From a bacterium (GTDB lineage: Bacteria > Bacteroidota > Ignavibacteria > Kapaibacteriales > UBA2268): a stretch of DNA of 64,000 nt. The notes beneath the pieces are model-generated. The model did no database searches. It was not told where the DNA came from and saw only the letters and a list, made by a program, of their open reading frames with translations. The stretch lies in assembly GCA_030431515.1 (NCBI GenBank), contig JAUIIX010000003.1, positions 62,001 to 126,000 of the forward strand, written 5' to 3'. Shown in pieces: positions 1 to 9,290 of the stretch (its first letter is position 1; every line of letters starts with the position of its first letter). A program made the translations under genes and the position numbers.

Positions 1-864
1 AATTTGCTTCTGCATTTTTTTCTCTATTGCATATTTTTCATCCATTGTGTAATCATACGGTAAGATAATATCTAATTCAACAAATATATCTTTCCCTGAT
101 TGACGAGTATGAACTGATTTGAATTCACACATTTCGTTTACATTTTCAGCTACTACAGCAATTATTTCAAATTGAATATCATCAGGTAAGGTTTTGTCTA
201 ATAATTGGTTAAGAGCTTCTTTAGAACCTTTGAGTGGAACTCTAAGTGCTAATGCTGTTAAACCTATTGCTGTTAGCGAATCAATTTGTTTTGCAAGTTG
301 ATTATAATCAACTGCAATTAAAATTACTCCAAGAAGTAAATTTGCTAAAACACCTAATTCAATAAAACTATCCATTTTCCAAATTTCTGCATCAAATTTC
401 AAGATAGGCATTCTAAATCTTTTTGAACTTGAAAGTTGATATTTGTACATACCATACATAACAAAGAAAGTAAGGAATGAATAAAATGAAAGTAATGAGT
501 AATTTCCACTTGTAGATTCTATATTTGCATAAGTTTGAATTAATTCCCAAAAGGCAAATCCTAATACTCCTAATAAAAGTATAGCACTTAGTAGTAAAGT
601 GAGGGACTCGTATTTTCCGTAACCATAATTAAAGACATAATCGGGAGTTCGTACAGAATGATTGACTGCTATCATTAGTAGTATCGAGTTTACTACATCA
701 ATTAATGCAATAAAACCATTAATTTGAACTGCAAGTGAAGATTCTAAATAACCTAAAACTATACCAGCAGATGCTAATATTATACCTACTAATAAGGATA
801 AACGAGTTGACATTAAAGGTGAACTCGTATCAAATAGATTTTTAAATTTTTTGGCTAAAGTCAA
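1..864 (-). CDS. Cation diffusion facilitator-like membrane protein, C-terminus cut by window edge
   Basis: The minus-strand reading frame stays open from about 864 to the window edge. It encodes a CDF-type layout: four to six hydrophobic helices, then a soluble ferredoxin-like C-terminal domain (HTRQSGKDIFVELDI). The segment YGYGKYESL corresponds to FGHGKAESL of YiiP-type CDFs. By my manual alignment, the site-A aspartates equivalent to YiiP D49 (ALID) and D157 (KMDS) are kept, while D45 and H153 are replaced by Ile. Metal transport is therefore uncertain. No ATG precedes the first helix in this frame. I chose TTG at 864 because it lies downstream of a promoter at 899-906; ATG at 813 (MSTRLSLL) would begin right at the first helix. 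Confidence 0.75.
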   Translation of the reverse strand, partial: MTLAKKFKNLFDTSSPLMSTRLSLLVGIILASAGIVLGYLESSLAVQINGFIALIDVVNSILLMIAVNHSVRTPDYVFNYGYGKYESLTLLLSAILLLGVLGFAFWELIQTYANIESTSGNYSLLSFYSFLTFFVMYGMYKYQLSSSKRFRMPILKFDAEIWKMDSFIELGVLANLLLGVILIAVDYNQLAKQIDSLTAIGLTALALRVPLKGSKEALNQLLDKTLPDDIQFEIIAVVAENVNEMCEFKSVHTRQSGKDIFVELDIILPYDYTMDEKYAIEKKMQKQI

Positions 865-898
865 TTTTTTATCTTTTAGAATTAGAGAAATTATTTCA

Positions 899-906
899 CA
901 AAATTA
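899..906 (-). promoter_or_regulatory. TAATTTTG -7 element for the CDF-like gene
   Basis: Minus-strand TAATTTTG fits the Bacteroidota -7 consensus TAnnTTTG. It lies about 35 nt upstream of the proposed TTG start. I saw no convincing -33 TTG. Confidence 0.45.
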
Positions 907-919
907 TGAAATTTAACAA

Positions 920-2101
920 TTAATTATTGATTATTACGAAACTAAATGTACTACCTTTTCCAAATACGCTTTTTACTTCTATCTCTGAATTTTGTTTTAA
1001 TGCAAGTTCTTTGCATAATTTTAACCCAAGCCCTGTTCCTTTTTCTTTATTAGTACCTAATGTGGTAATTTTTTTTTCAATTTTAAATAAATCTAGAATT
1101 GTATCTTCTTTTATACCTACACCAAAATCAGTGATGTTTATCTTGATTTTATTATTAACTAAAGTTGAATCAATAATAATTTTTTGTTGAACATTTGAGA
1201 ATTTTATTGCGTTTACTAATAAATTTCTAATTATAGTATCAAAAATAAATGGATCACAAATCACTTTAAGATTTTTATCAATATCAACAATTACTTCAAT
1301 TTCCTTGTTTTTTGTAATTGTACTAAATAGCTTGACAATATTTAAAACTTTGTCATAAACTGGAAATTCAGTTTTATTGATTTTAAAATCACCCGTTTGT
1401 GATTTTGACCAAATCAGAAGATTTCCTAATAAATCGTTTAAACTTTGAGCAGCACTGTTTAAACTATTTATTAATTCCAATAATTTATTAAAAGTCAAAT
1501 CACCTGATTTATCCTTAATTAAACTGGTTAAAGTTAAAAAACCTGTTAAAGGATTTCTCAAATCATGAGAAATAATGGAAAAAAAGGTATTCTTTTGATT
1601 AATTTGATTTACTAATTCAATTTCTTTATTTTTTAATTCAGTAATATCAGTATGCATTGAAATGAAGTGAGTAATATTTCCAAATTTATCTTTAATTGGT
1701 TCGATACCCCATTGATTATGAAATTCAGAGCCATCTTTTTTGTAATTAATAGCAGAACCTCTGAAGTGTCCACTTTCTTTTATATTTTGTTTTAGGCTTT
1801 GGATTGTAAAGTAATCTGTTTTTTCGCCTTGAAGCATTCTGGGCGAATTACCTATTAGCTCTTCGGCACTGTATCCAGATACTTTTTCAAATCCTTTGTT
1901 ACAATATACAATAAAAGGCCCTTTATTCTCAAAGTTTGCATCTGTAATTAATATAGGTACATCGAACTCATATAATGAATTTGCAACTGAATTAGTTACA
2001 ATATTTCCAAATTCATAATATGATGAATCAATAGAGTTATTGTTTAGTATTATTTCAATTAATTCATCTTTGCTAAGTTTTTCTAATTTATCTCTATCCA
2101 T
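920..2101 (-). CDS. PAS-domain sensor histidine kinase
   Basis: Cytoplasmic hybrid-free histidine kinase of 393 aa with no membrane segment. A PAS domain spans about residues 45-155, followed by a HisKA dimerisation helix with phospho-acceptor His179 (SIISHDLRNPL). The HATPase domain has an N box (IRNLLVNAIKFS, about 291-302), G1 (DFGVGI, about 325) and G2 (GTGLGLKL, about 355). The PAS segment GYSAEELIGNSPRMLQG resembles the LOV GRNCRFLQ signature, but the flavin-binding Cys is absent, so it is not a photosensory LOV domain of the usual type. It is the last gene of a minus-strand run (tatC, polyprenyl synthase, phosphatase, kinase), 5 nt after the phosphatase. No response regulator is adjacent. 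Confidence 0.9.
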   Translation of the reverse strand: MDRDKLEKLSKDELIEIILNNNSIDSSYYEFGNIVTNSVANSLYEFDVPILITDANFENKGPFIVYCNKGFEKVSGYSAEELIGNSPRMLQGEKTDYFTIQSLKQNIKESGHFRGSAINYKKDGSEFHNQWGIEPIKDKFGNITHFISMHTDITELKNKEIELVNQINQKNTFFSIISHDLRNPLTGFLTLTSLIKDKSGDLTFNKLLELINSLNSAAQSLNDLLGNLLIWSKSQTGDFKINKTEFPVYDKVLNIVKLFSTITKNKEIEVIVDIDKNLKVICDPFIFDTIIRNLLVNAIKFSNVQQKIIIDSTLVNNKIKINITDFGVGIKEDTILDLFKIEKKITTLGTNKEKGTGLGLKLCKELALKQNSEIEVKSVFGKGSTFSFVIINN

Positions 2102-2106
2102 AATTA

Positions 2107-2853
2107 CTACTTATTAAAATTTTGCCAAGTTCCATAATTTGGATTTGGTATAATAAACCATCTTTCACCAAAATACTTTATATTTTTATACAAAGCGTCT
2201 TCTTTATTAGCTTGTTCTAAATTAACGGCATTATCGTAAAAATCGTTAAAATCATCACCGACGAGCATCAATATTCTATATTGTTCTGTTAACATTTGTC
2301 TTCTAATACCTTTATCACTTGTCCAACTTTTGTATTCATCTTTAAGTAGTAAATGATAATCATCAGATTTTAAGCCGATTTTTTTAAGATTTTCTAAAGT
2401 TGATTCTTGCTGAGGACATTTTACAGAATCAAGTTGTTTACAAGCACGATTAGTAATATAAAATATTTCAATTCCTTTTGCTTCTGCTTTTTTAATAAAT
2501 TCTACTGCACCGACTATTGCTGTTGCTTCTGCTTTACTTACCCAAATATCCCAATTTTCACTTGTGTGACTTGTGTCTTTGCTTCTTAGAAAGTCGTAAT
2601 ATCCGATATTATCTATTACTGTTTCATCTAAATCAAGGATAATGGCAAGTTTTTTATCCCAAACCATTTGATCTTCCATCTGGCTTGGTATTGCACTCCA
2701 CATTCTATCTTTTATAGCACTATCGAGCATCTTACTTGCATTGCTATATACTTGATAACAATTTGCTTTAAATTCTACAGAGTGATTCATCCATTGTTCA
2801 GATTTCTGTTCTTGTGAGAATAATAAATTCATTAAAATCAATAGAAAAAACAT
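2107..2853 (-). CDS. Class B-like acid phosphatase (HAD IIIB, lipoprotein e(P4) type), secreted
   Basis: 248 aa with an N-terminal hydrophobic segment (MFFLLILMNLLFSQEQ) consistent with a signal peptide. The HAD nucleophile motif ILDLDETVIDN places the catalytic aspartates at residues 74 and 76. A C-terminal VGDDFNDF motif supplies the Mg-binding acids. In characterised members (H. influenzae e(P4)) this family dephosphorylates nucleotide monophosphates such as NMN in the periplasm. There is no lipobox Cys after the signal, unlike true e(P4). It lies 16 nt after the polyprenyl synthase gene and 5 nt before the histidine kinase. Confidence 0.85.
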   Translation of the reverse strand: MFFLLILMNLLFSQEQKSEQWMNHSVEFKANCYQVYSNASKMLDSAIKDRMWSAIPSQMEDQMVWDKKLAIILDLDETVIDNIGYYDFLRSKDTSHTSENWDIWVSKAEATAIVGAVEFIKKAEAKGIEIFYITNRACKQLDSVKCPQQESTLENLKKIGLKSDDYHLLLKDEYKSWTSDKGIRRQMLTEQYRILMLVGDDFNDFYDNAVNLEQANKEDALYKNIKYFGERWFIIPNPNYGTWQNFNK

Positions 2854-2869
2854 TTTAACACCTAAATTA

Positions 2870-3844
2870 TTAAGAAATTCTATCTATTACAAAATCAGTT
2901 AATTTTTCTAAAGAAGTTTTGTACTCACTTTCAGGATATTTTGATAATACTTTTTTTGCTTTATCACAATATTCTCGAGCTTTATCTTGTGCATATTTCA
3001 CACCTCCAACTTCTTTCACAAAGTCTAAAATATAATTTATATCTTTTTTCTCAAGTTTACCATTTTTAACTAACTTTATAATTTCTTTTTGTTGACTTTT
3101 TTCTGCGTGTTGGAGTGCATAAATTAATGGTAAAGTGATTTTCTTTTCTTTAAGATCATTTCCAACTGGTTTTCCAATTAAACTTGACTTAGATATATAA
3201 TCTAATAAATCATCTCTTATTTGAAATGCTAATCCTAAATTTGTACCAAATTCTCTTAGATTCTCAGCATCATCTTTATTATTACCAGTACTTAAAGCTC
3301 CAATTTCACAGCAACTTGATATTAATGAAGCAGTTTTACCATTGATAATGTCAAAATATGTTTCTTCATCTATCATAAAGGAACGTGCTTTATCAATTGC
3401 TAATAATTCACTTTCACTCATTAATTGAACTGCTCTTGATGTAACTTTTAAAAATGAAAACTCATCATTATTTGCTGAAACTTGTAGTCCTTTAGAAAGT
3501 AGAAAATCACCAACAAGAACGGCTATTTTATTATTCCATTCTGCATTAATAGATGCAACACCACGTCTAACTGTGGCTTTATCAACTACATCATCATGGA
3601 CTAATGTAGCAGTATGTAGCAACTCAATCATTGCAGCACCAATATGACTTCTATGATTAATCTCTCCGCAAAGTCCTGCACTTAGAAATACTAATACAGG
3701 GCGTATTTGCTTACCTTTTTTATTAGTGATATACTTTAATACAATATTCAAAAGAGCAACATCAGTCTTCATTACTTCTTTAAAATAGACATTAAAGCTT
3801 TCTAAGTCTTTTACTATTGGCTTACTAATAATTTTTAAATCCAT
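2870..3844 (-). CDS. ispB: Polyprenyl diphosphate synthase (octaprenyl/heptaprenyl type)
   Basis: Trans-prenyltransferase of 324 aa. The first aspartate-rich motif is LVHDDVVD (D84, D85, D88) and the second is QIRDDLLDY near residue 210. The KGKQIRPVLVFLSAGL segment is the N-terminal GKxxRP motif. It condenses isopentenyl diphosphate units onto an allylic primer to make the long side chain of menaquinone. Chain length cannot be read reliably here, so the gene symbol is by family only. Its ATG shares its A with the tatC stop, which indicates translational coupling. Confidence 0.9.
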   Translation of the reverse strand: MDLKIISKPIVKDLESFNVYFKEVMKTDVALLNIVLKYITNKKGKQIRPVLVFLSAGLCGEINHRSHIGAAMIELLHTATLVHDDVVDKATVRRGVASINAEWNNKIAVLVGDFLLSKGLQVSANNDEFSFLKVTSRAVQLMSESELLAIDKARSFMIDEETYFDIINGKTASLISSCCEIGALSTGNNKDDAENLREFGTNLGLAFQIRDDLLDYISKSSLIGKPVGNDLKEKKITLPLIYALQHAEKSQQKEIIKLVKNGKLEKKDINYILDFVKEVGGVKYAQDKAREYCDKAKKVLSKYPESEYKTSLEKLTDFVIDRIS

Positions 3845-4605
3845 TAAACATCTCTACTTTTTATATATTGCTTTAATGCCATTGCACTAATTAAAATACT
3901 AATTTCAAAAAGAATATAAATCGGCAATGCTACAACTAACTGATTAAAAGGGTCAGGAGTTGGGGTAACTATTGCTGCTATTATTAATATCACTACTATC
4001 GAATGACGTCTATATTTTCTTAAAAAATTTGGAGTTACTAAACCAGCTCTTGAAAGTATATATGCTACAACGGGCATTTCAAAAAATATCCCTGCTGTTA
4101 GTAAGAGCATCATTATAAAGCTCCAATACTCGTTTATATCGATTACATTTTTTATATCTTTTGTACCAAAATCAACTGAAAAACTTAGCATTTGAGGTAT
4201 CATTACGTAATAACTAAATAATACACCACATATAAAGCATATAAATGTAAATAAAACTATCCACTTAGCCCAAGATCTTTCGTGATCGTATAAACCAGGA
4301 CGAATAAAACACCATATCTGATATAATATAAAGGGTAATGATATAGTTACACCAGCATAGAGTACTATTTTAAAAGTTAAAAAGACTTGACCAAATGGTT
4401 TTAGATTTTGCAGTTCCATACCTACACTTTTAGCAGGAACTAATAAAAAACTATTTACTAAATCTTGATAAAAGAATGCTGCTATACCTGATGCAATAAC
4501 TAATCCAATGACAGACCATACAAGTCGCTTACGCAACTCTGTAAAGTGATCCATAAATCCCATTTCGGATTCTTGCTTATCTTCTATTTCTTGTTCTTCT
4601 GACAA
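3844..4605 (-). CDS. tatC: Sec-independent protein translocase TatC
   Basis: 253 aa with six predicted transmembrane helices. The hallmark N-terminal segment MDHFTELRKRLVWS and the conserved periplasmic/loop segment GLVTPNFLRKYRR are present. TatC is the twin-arginine signal receptor of the Tat translocase in the inner membrane. The acidic N-terminal extension (MSEEQEIEDKQESEMGF) is longer than in E. coli. No tatA/B gene is nearby. It is the first gene of the minus-strand operon and overlaps the next gene by one base. Confidence 0.95.
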   Translation of the reverse strand: MSEEQEIEDKQESEMGFMDHFTELRKRLVWSVIGLVIASGIAAFFYQDLVNSFLLVPAKSVGMELQNLKPFGQVFLTFKIVLYAGVTISLPFILYQIWCFIRPGLYDHERSWAKWIVLFTFICFICGVLFSYYVMIPQMLSFSVDFGTKDIKNVIDINEYWSFIMMLLLTAGIFFEMPVVAYILSRAGLVTPNFLRKYRRHSIVVILIIAAIVTPTPDPFNQLVVALPIYILFEISILISAMALKQYIKSRDV

Positions 4606-4630
4606 TTTGCAAAATTTTATAAAATAAATT

Positions 4631-4638
4631 CAAAATTA
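4631..4638 (-). promoter_or_regulatory. TAATTTTG -7 element for the tatC operon
   Basis: Minus-strand TAATTTTG lies 25 nt upstream of the tatC ATG. It fits the Bacteroidota -7 consensus; the -33 element is not clear. Confidence 0.45.
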
Positions 4639-4797
4639 ACCAAAAATAACGAGATTATTATAATTTCGTTCAAAACAATCAAAAATATGATGAAAATAAT
4701 GATTAAAGAAAGGATGTTATAAAGTATTTTCTTTCATAATATAAATTATTTTTAATTTGAGTTGTAGATTTATTTTAAACTATATTTTAATATAGAA

Positions 4798-5763
4798 TTA
4801 ATCAATCATATTTGATTTGAACTTTTCTTGAATTGATCTATTATATTCTTGCATTCTTAAATTATCTTCATTTTTATATTGTTTTTCAGCTTTTATAAAA
4901 TACGCTCTTGCTTTTCTAAAATTTTGAAGGAAAATATTGCATAAACCTAAATTATAATAAGCAATTGATTTGGCTTCACCATCCTTTAATTCTTCGATTT
5001 TATTTTCAAAGAATGTGACTGCCATTGGTATTTCTTTTTTATTTGCATATTTTATACCCTTTGAAAATAAATCTTCATAATTTTTGAATTCAAGTTCAAT
5101 TTCTAAAATTAATGATGAAAAAACTTTTAATAATTCAATAATTCCTTTATCACAAGCTTCACTAAACCCTAAAACTAGGTCATATTCAGGATATTCGTCG
5201 TTAAAATAAAAATTAGTATCTTTACTAAAAGATTCAATTTTAAAGTTTTTTGCAATTTTTCCCTTATTATGATCTATGATAGTAAGAACCATTGTTACAC
5301 TTGCTGTTGTAATTCTTCTAAAATATTTATTTTGAGTAGTTATTTTTTCAACATCAGTTTCGCTTTCTCTTTCTATTCTCATTAGGTCATCTTTATTATT
5401 AAAATCAAAATCTTTAAAGTTTAAAAAAATTGACCCAATCTTAATATCATCAAAATTCAAAGGTTTGATATTTTTAAAGTCATAATTAGTACCATCATAA
5501 TTTATTTGATTTAGAATTAAATCTAATTTATTTCTATCAATAGTATATGTAATTCCAAATCTATTTAATTCTTCATTTACAATGCTTACTATAAATTCAT
5601 TAATTAAAGGATATTTAGAAGAATTAGCAATAACTCCGACTATATCGAATTGATTAATTTCAAATTCAGGTGATTTATACATTTCATAAGTTACCTTATT
5701 AGTTTGACAAGAAACCAATAAAAGTAAACAAAGAAAAACTATTATTTTTTTATTTAATATCAT
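4798..5763 (-). CDS. TPR-containing lipoprotein of unknown function
   Basis: 321 aa. The signal peptide ends in a lipobox (LLLVSCQTNK, Cys near residue 19), so the protein is probably anchored in the outer or inner membrane facing the periplasm. The middle region has no motif I recognise. The C-terminal third contains at least one TPR-like helical pair (AKSIAYYNLGLCNIFLQNFR then KARAYFIKAEKQYK). It has its own promoter with a well-spaced -33/-7 pair and is divergent from the subtilase gene. No function is assigned. Confidence 0.8.
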   Translation of the reverse strand: MILNKKIIVFLCLLLLVSCQTNKVTYEMYKSPEFEINQFDIVGVIANSSKYPLINEFIVSIVNEELNRFGITYTIDRNKLDLILNQINYDGTNYDFKNIKPLNFDDIKIGSIFLNFKDFDFNNKDDLMRIERESETDVEKITTQNKYFRRITTASVTMVLTIIDHNKGKIAKNFKIESFSKDTNFYFNDEYPEYDLVLGFSEACDKGIIELLKVFSSLILEIELEFKNYEDLFSKGIKYANKKEIPMAVTFFENKIEELKDGEAKSIAYYNLGLCNIFLQNFRKARAYFIKAEKQYKNEDNLRMQEYNRSIQEKFKSNMID

Positions 5764-5784
5764 ATACTTATTCCTCTATTAATT

Positions 5785-5816
5785 CAAAATTACTAATAAT
5801 ATTAAAAATATTCAAA
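5785..5816 (-). promoter_or_regulatory. TTTG-N20-TAATTTTG promoter of the TPR lipoprotein gene
   Basis: On the minus strand a TTTG (5816-5813) is followed after 20 nt by TAATTTTG (5792-5785). This is a near-ideal Bacteroidota -33/-7 pair. The -7 ends 22 nt before the ATG. Confidence 0.65.
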
Positions 5817-5826
5817 AATAATTTTG

Positions 5827-5834
5827 TATTTTTG
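5827..5834 (+). promoter_or_regulatory. TATTTTTG -7 element for the secreted subtilase
   Basis: Plus-strand TATTTTTG lies about 60 nt upstream of the subtilase ATG and fits TAnnTTTG. No clear -33 element. Confidence 0.4.
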
Positions 5835-5894
5835 TAACAAAATTGGCTTTGAAGTGTCTTTATAATAGAAAACGAAACTAAAACTGAAAATAAT

Positions 5895-8708
5895 ATGAAA
5901 AAATTAATCTTAATACTTATATTTCTATCTTTTATCTCTTTCTCTCAAGACTATGAAAATAGTCAAATACGAGTAAAATTCACAGCTAATAGTGATATAC
6001 TTAAAAATTTAAAGAATAATAGTTCGGACCCTCTATTATCGAAATTAATAGGTGAATATAAAGTAAGTCAATTTATTGATAATAAATTAGAGTTTGCTTA
6101 CCAAAAGGCATTAGCTAAAAAAAGGAATAATAATCTTTTATCAAATTCTTCTTTTAATAATTCATTGAAAAATATATATACTATTGAGTATAGTAATAGT
6201 ATTGACCCACATATTGCTGCTAGAAAACTAGCATCATCGAATGAAGTTGAGTTTGCAGAAGTTGTATTTAAAAGAGAAATCGTATTTACTCCTAACGATC
6301 CAATGGCTTCTGAGCAATATCACCATGATTTAATTAAAACTTATGAAGCATGGGATTTATTAGATACAACTAAGAAAGTAGTTATTGCAATTGTGGATAC
6401 TGGGATTGAATTTGAACATTCTGATTTGAAAGATAATATTTGGTATAATCAAGGTGAAATGGGACTTGATGCAAATAACAATCCGAAACAAAGCAATGGA
6501 ATTGATGATGACGAGAATGGTTATGTAGATGATTTTCAAGGTTGGGATATGGCTTTAGATGACAATGATCCAAGACCTGGACATAAACACGGAACTCATG
6601 TAGGCGGTTTGGCTGCTGCAAAGTCAAACAATAATAATGGTGGGGCAGGTGTTGCTTATAATGGAAAATTACTTGCTGTAAAAGTTGCTCCTGATAGTAG
6701 AAATGCAACTAATGTTGTAAATTCATATCAAGGTTTGCTTTATGCTGCTATTATGGGAGCTGATGTAATAAATTGTTCTTGGGGTGGTGGCGGATTTTCA
6801 GATGCAGAAGCAAGTATCGTGAAAGCTGCTGTTGACCTTGGTTCAGTTATTGTTTGTGCTGCAGGGAATAATGGCTCTTTACAAGCATTCTATCCTTCTT
6901 CTTATGATGACGTTTTATCTGTTGCATCAACTGATAACACTGATTCTCAATCTAGTTTTTCAAATTATCATCCTAAAGTAGATGTTTCTGCACCTGGGTC
7001 GAATATTTTATCTTCCGTGTTAGATAATACTTATGCTAATTCAAGTGGAACATCAATGGCTTCTCCAATTGCTGCTGGAGTAGTGGGAATGATTAAAACT
7101 AATTTTCCACAGTATAATAATATTCAGGTTATGGAACATTTGAAAGCTACAACAGATAATATTGAAGATAATTTAGTTTCTTCTCGTAAGAATAATTTTG
7201 GAACTGGAAGGATAAATGCTTTAAAAGCATTAAGCACTCCTTCACCACAACTTGTTAGATTAGAGTCATATCAAATTATTGATTTAGATGGTGATAATGT
7301 ACTTGAACCAGGTGATGAAATTACAATTAAGATGTTAATTTCAAATCATTTGAATGATATTTATGGTTTATCTTTTGAAGTGGCAAGTCTTGATAAAGAT
7401 GGTAAGCCGACAATTGCTGCAGATGGAATAATTGGCGATTTGAAAATTGGAAATTTTAAAGATATTGAATTTAACTACATTTTACCAGATAAATTAGCGT
7501 ATGATGCAAATTATCAATTACCAGTTAAGTTGTACAATTCTATGGCTTATGAAAGTTATGAGAATATTAACTTTACTGTAAATCAATCATATAGGAATTA
7601 TTTAGGGAATAAACTTGCTTTTACGATTAACTCTCGTGGTAATATAGGATTTAATGATTATCCAAGTAATGAACAAGGCATTGGCTTTCAATATGAAGGT
7701 GATAATGTTTTATTTGAAGGTGGGATTTTAGTAGGGAATAGCCAAATACAACTTGCAAATTCTACAAGATCAAATATTCAGATGCAGCAAGATTTTGATT
7801 TTCAAATTAAAGAAATTATTAGAGAACAAAATTTTGAAGATGTTTATAAATTTAAGTCAACGTTCTCAGATTTAGGACCTTTTAAAAAAATCGGGGTTGA
7901 AATAGAGAAAACTTCTTATTATATAATTGAAGAGTATTTAGAAAAAGCAATTATAGTAGAACATAAAATTAGAAATAAATCTGGTTTTGATTTAGATTCA
8001 TTGTTCTTAGGATATTTCTTTGATTGGGATATTGGTATGTCAGGACAGTCTGATGTATCATATTGGGATCAAACTAATAAGATAATGATACAACAAAATG
8101 AGAATGATCCTAAGAAAGCAAAAGTAGCTTTAGGGATTTTATCTAATCAATCTTCACATGGTTTTGCTATAGATAATGATGGAGAAACAGAAGAAAACCC
8201 TGGTGTTTATAATGGATTTACTGCAGAAGAAAAATGGAATATATTGTCTGGGAAAATCACAAGGTTGATGTCAAATACTGGTGATGTATCTTCAGTAATT
8301 TCAGCCGGTCCTATGCAAATGAAGCAAGATGATTCTACTAATGTTACAATGATTATTATGGCTTCTGATGATATTAAAGATTTTCCTTTAATATTAGATA
8401 AAGCTAAGAAAAAACTTAGTGATTTAAAAGTTCTTAGTGTAAATGAAAATGATGAGAATTTGATAGTATATCCTAATCCAGTATCTAATGATTTTATTAA
8501 TTATGAATTAGTAAATTATGATAATTACTTGATTACTATTGAAATGTATGATGTTTTTGGAACTAAAATAATTACTAAAGAAAGTTTAGTAAATCAAGGG
8601 TATTACTATGGTGCTGAAAATATCTCGAGTTTATCTAATGGTACTTACTTTTTGAAAATCACTACTCCAAATGGAGAGATGATTCAGAAGTTTATAGTAA
8701 ATAGATAA
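5895..8708 (+). CDS. Secreted subtilisin-family serine protease with T9SS type A sorting domain
   Basis: 937 aa. A signal peptide (MKKLILILIFLSFISFSQ) and an inhibitor-like prodomain (to about residue 130) precede a complete S8 catalytic triad. Asp168 is in IAIVDTGIE, His235 in HKHGTHVGG and Ser387 in SSGTSMASPIAAG. The region from about residue 400 to 850 is beta-rich with no motif I name. The C-terminus begins with LIVYPNPVSNDF and ends GTYFLKITTPNGEMIQKFIV, which is a classic T9SS type A sorting domain. The protease is thus probably secreted across the outer membrane and cell-surface attached or released, where it degrades extracellular protein. T9SS machinery genes are not in this window. 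Confidence 0.95.
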   Translation: MKKLILILIFLSFISFSQDYENSQIRVKFTANSDILKNLKNNSSDPLLSKLIGEYKVSQFIDNKLEFAYQKALAKKRNNNLLSNSSFNNSLKNIYTIEYSNSIDPHIAARKLASSNEVEFAEVVFKREIVFTPNDPMASEQYHHDLIKTYEAWDLLDTTKKVVIAIVDTGIEFEHSDLKDNIWYNQGEMGLDANNNPKQSNGIDDDENGYVDDFQGWDMALDDNDPRPGHKHGTHVGGLAAAKSNNNNGGAGVAYNGKLLAVKVAPDSRNATNVVNSYQGLLYAAIMGADVINCSWGGGGFSDAEASIVKAAVDLGSVIVCAAGNNGSLQAFYPSSYDDVLSVASTDNTDSQSSFSNYHPKVDVSAPGSNILSSVLDNTYANSSGTSMASPIAAGVVGMIKTNFPQYNNIQVMEHLKATTDNIEDNLVSSRKNNFGTGRINALKALSTPSPQLVRLESYQIIDLDGDNVLEPGDEITIKMLISNHLNDIYGLSFEVASLDKDGKPTIAADGIIGDLKIGNFKDIEFNYILPDKLAYDANYQLPVKLYNSMAYESYENINFTVNQSYRNYLGNKLAFTINSRGNIGFNDYPSNEQGIGFQYEGDNVLFEGGILVGNSQIQLANSTRSNIQMQQDFDFQIKEIIREQNFEDVYKFKSTFSDLGPFKKIGVEIEKTSYYIIEEYLEKAIIVEHKIRNKSGFDLDSLFLGYFFDWDIGMSGQSDVSYWDQTNKIMIQQNENDPKKAKVALGILSNQSSHGFAIDNDGETEENPGVYNGFTAEEKWNILSGKITRLMSNTGDVSSVISAGPMQMKQDDSTNVTMIIMASDDIKDFPLILDKAKKKLSDLKVLSVNENDENLIVYPNPVSNDFINYELVNYDNYLITIEMYDVFGTKIITKESLVNQGYYYGAENISSLSNGTYFLKITTPNGEMIQKFIVNR

Positions 8709-8709
8709 T

Positions 8710-8943
8710 TTATGCAGTTTTTTTATTATGTTTTTTATTCTTAGACATTCTGGGATTTAAAAACAATGAAAAAATGTAAATGAATACTAAAGAAAGAATT
8801 AATTGTGTTGTACTAATTATTTTATAAGTATATTTTGAAATCTCTAAACCAAATTCAAAAATATTCATTGTTAGTATGAAAATAGGCACAAAAATAAGTA
8901 TCTTTTTTATTATAGTTTTAATATCATCTTGACGGGTAAACAT
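8710..8943 (-). CDS. Small two-helix membrane protein, tandem family copy A
   Basis: 77 aa with two hydrophobic helices separated by NIFEFGLEISKY and a basic C-terminus (MSKNKKHNKK). It is clearly paralogous to the next two genes. All start MF, carry a D/K-rich N-terminus, have the N[IL]F[ED][FY]G[LF][ED]xxxY linker and end in a lysine-rich tail. I do not recognise the family. It is the most downstream of the three, 103 nt beyond copy B, on the strand converging with the subtilase gene. Confidence 0.7.
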   Translation of the reverse strand: MFTRQDDIKTIIKKILIFVPIFILTMNIFEFGLEISKYTYKIISTTQLILSLVFIYIFSLFLNPRMSKNKKHNKKTA

Positions 8944-9046
8944 ATTTAATATCCTTTATTTTATTTAATTTACTTACGTTTTAGAATAATCATAAGTTAC
9001 TATATAAAATATTTTATTTAATTTTAAAAGTTAATAATTTCTGGAA

Positions 9047-9277
9047 CTAATTGGAGTTACTTTTCTTTGGTTTTTTTTCAATCCAAAATTCCATCAGAAT
9101 TGATATTAGATAAATTGAGAAAAACATTAAGATTATTTTAAAGGGTGTGTATTCTTCAATGTTATATTGATTTATATCAAATCCATATTCAAATAAATTA
9201 CTAAATAGGATAGCAAATAATAAAAAAAATGTAAATTTTAATATTACTATTTTAAAACTATCTTTTCTTGAAAACAT
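9047..9277 (-). CDS. Small two-helix membrane protein, tandem family copy B
   Basis: 76 aa with the same architecture as copies A and C: helix 1 about residues 12-28, linker SNLFEYGFDINQY, helix 2 about 43-62, tail EKKPKKSNSN. It starts 13 nt after copy C ends and is probably cotranscribed with it. Sequence similarity to the neighbours is spread over the full length, so the three look like old tandem duplicates rather than a recent array. Function unknown. Confidence 0.7.
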   Translation of the reverse strand: MFSRKDSFKIVILKFTFFLLFAILFSNLFEYGFDINQYNIEEYTPFKIILMFFSIYLISILMEFWIEKKPKKSNSN

Positions 9278-9290
9278 AATTTTTATAAAA

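Noticed and set aside
6382-6708. A 108-codon frame on the opposite strand of the subtilase gene
   Set aside because: It lies wholly inside a protein with an intact catalytic triad, has a His/Gln-rich composition typical of antisense reading, and shows no motif.
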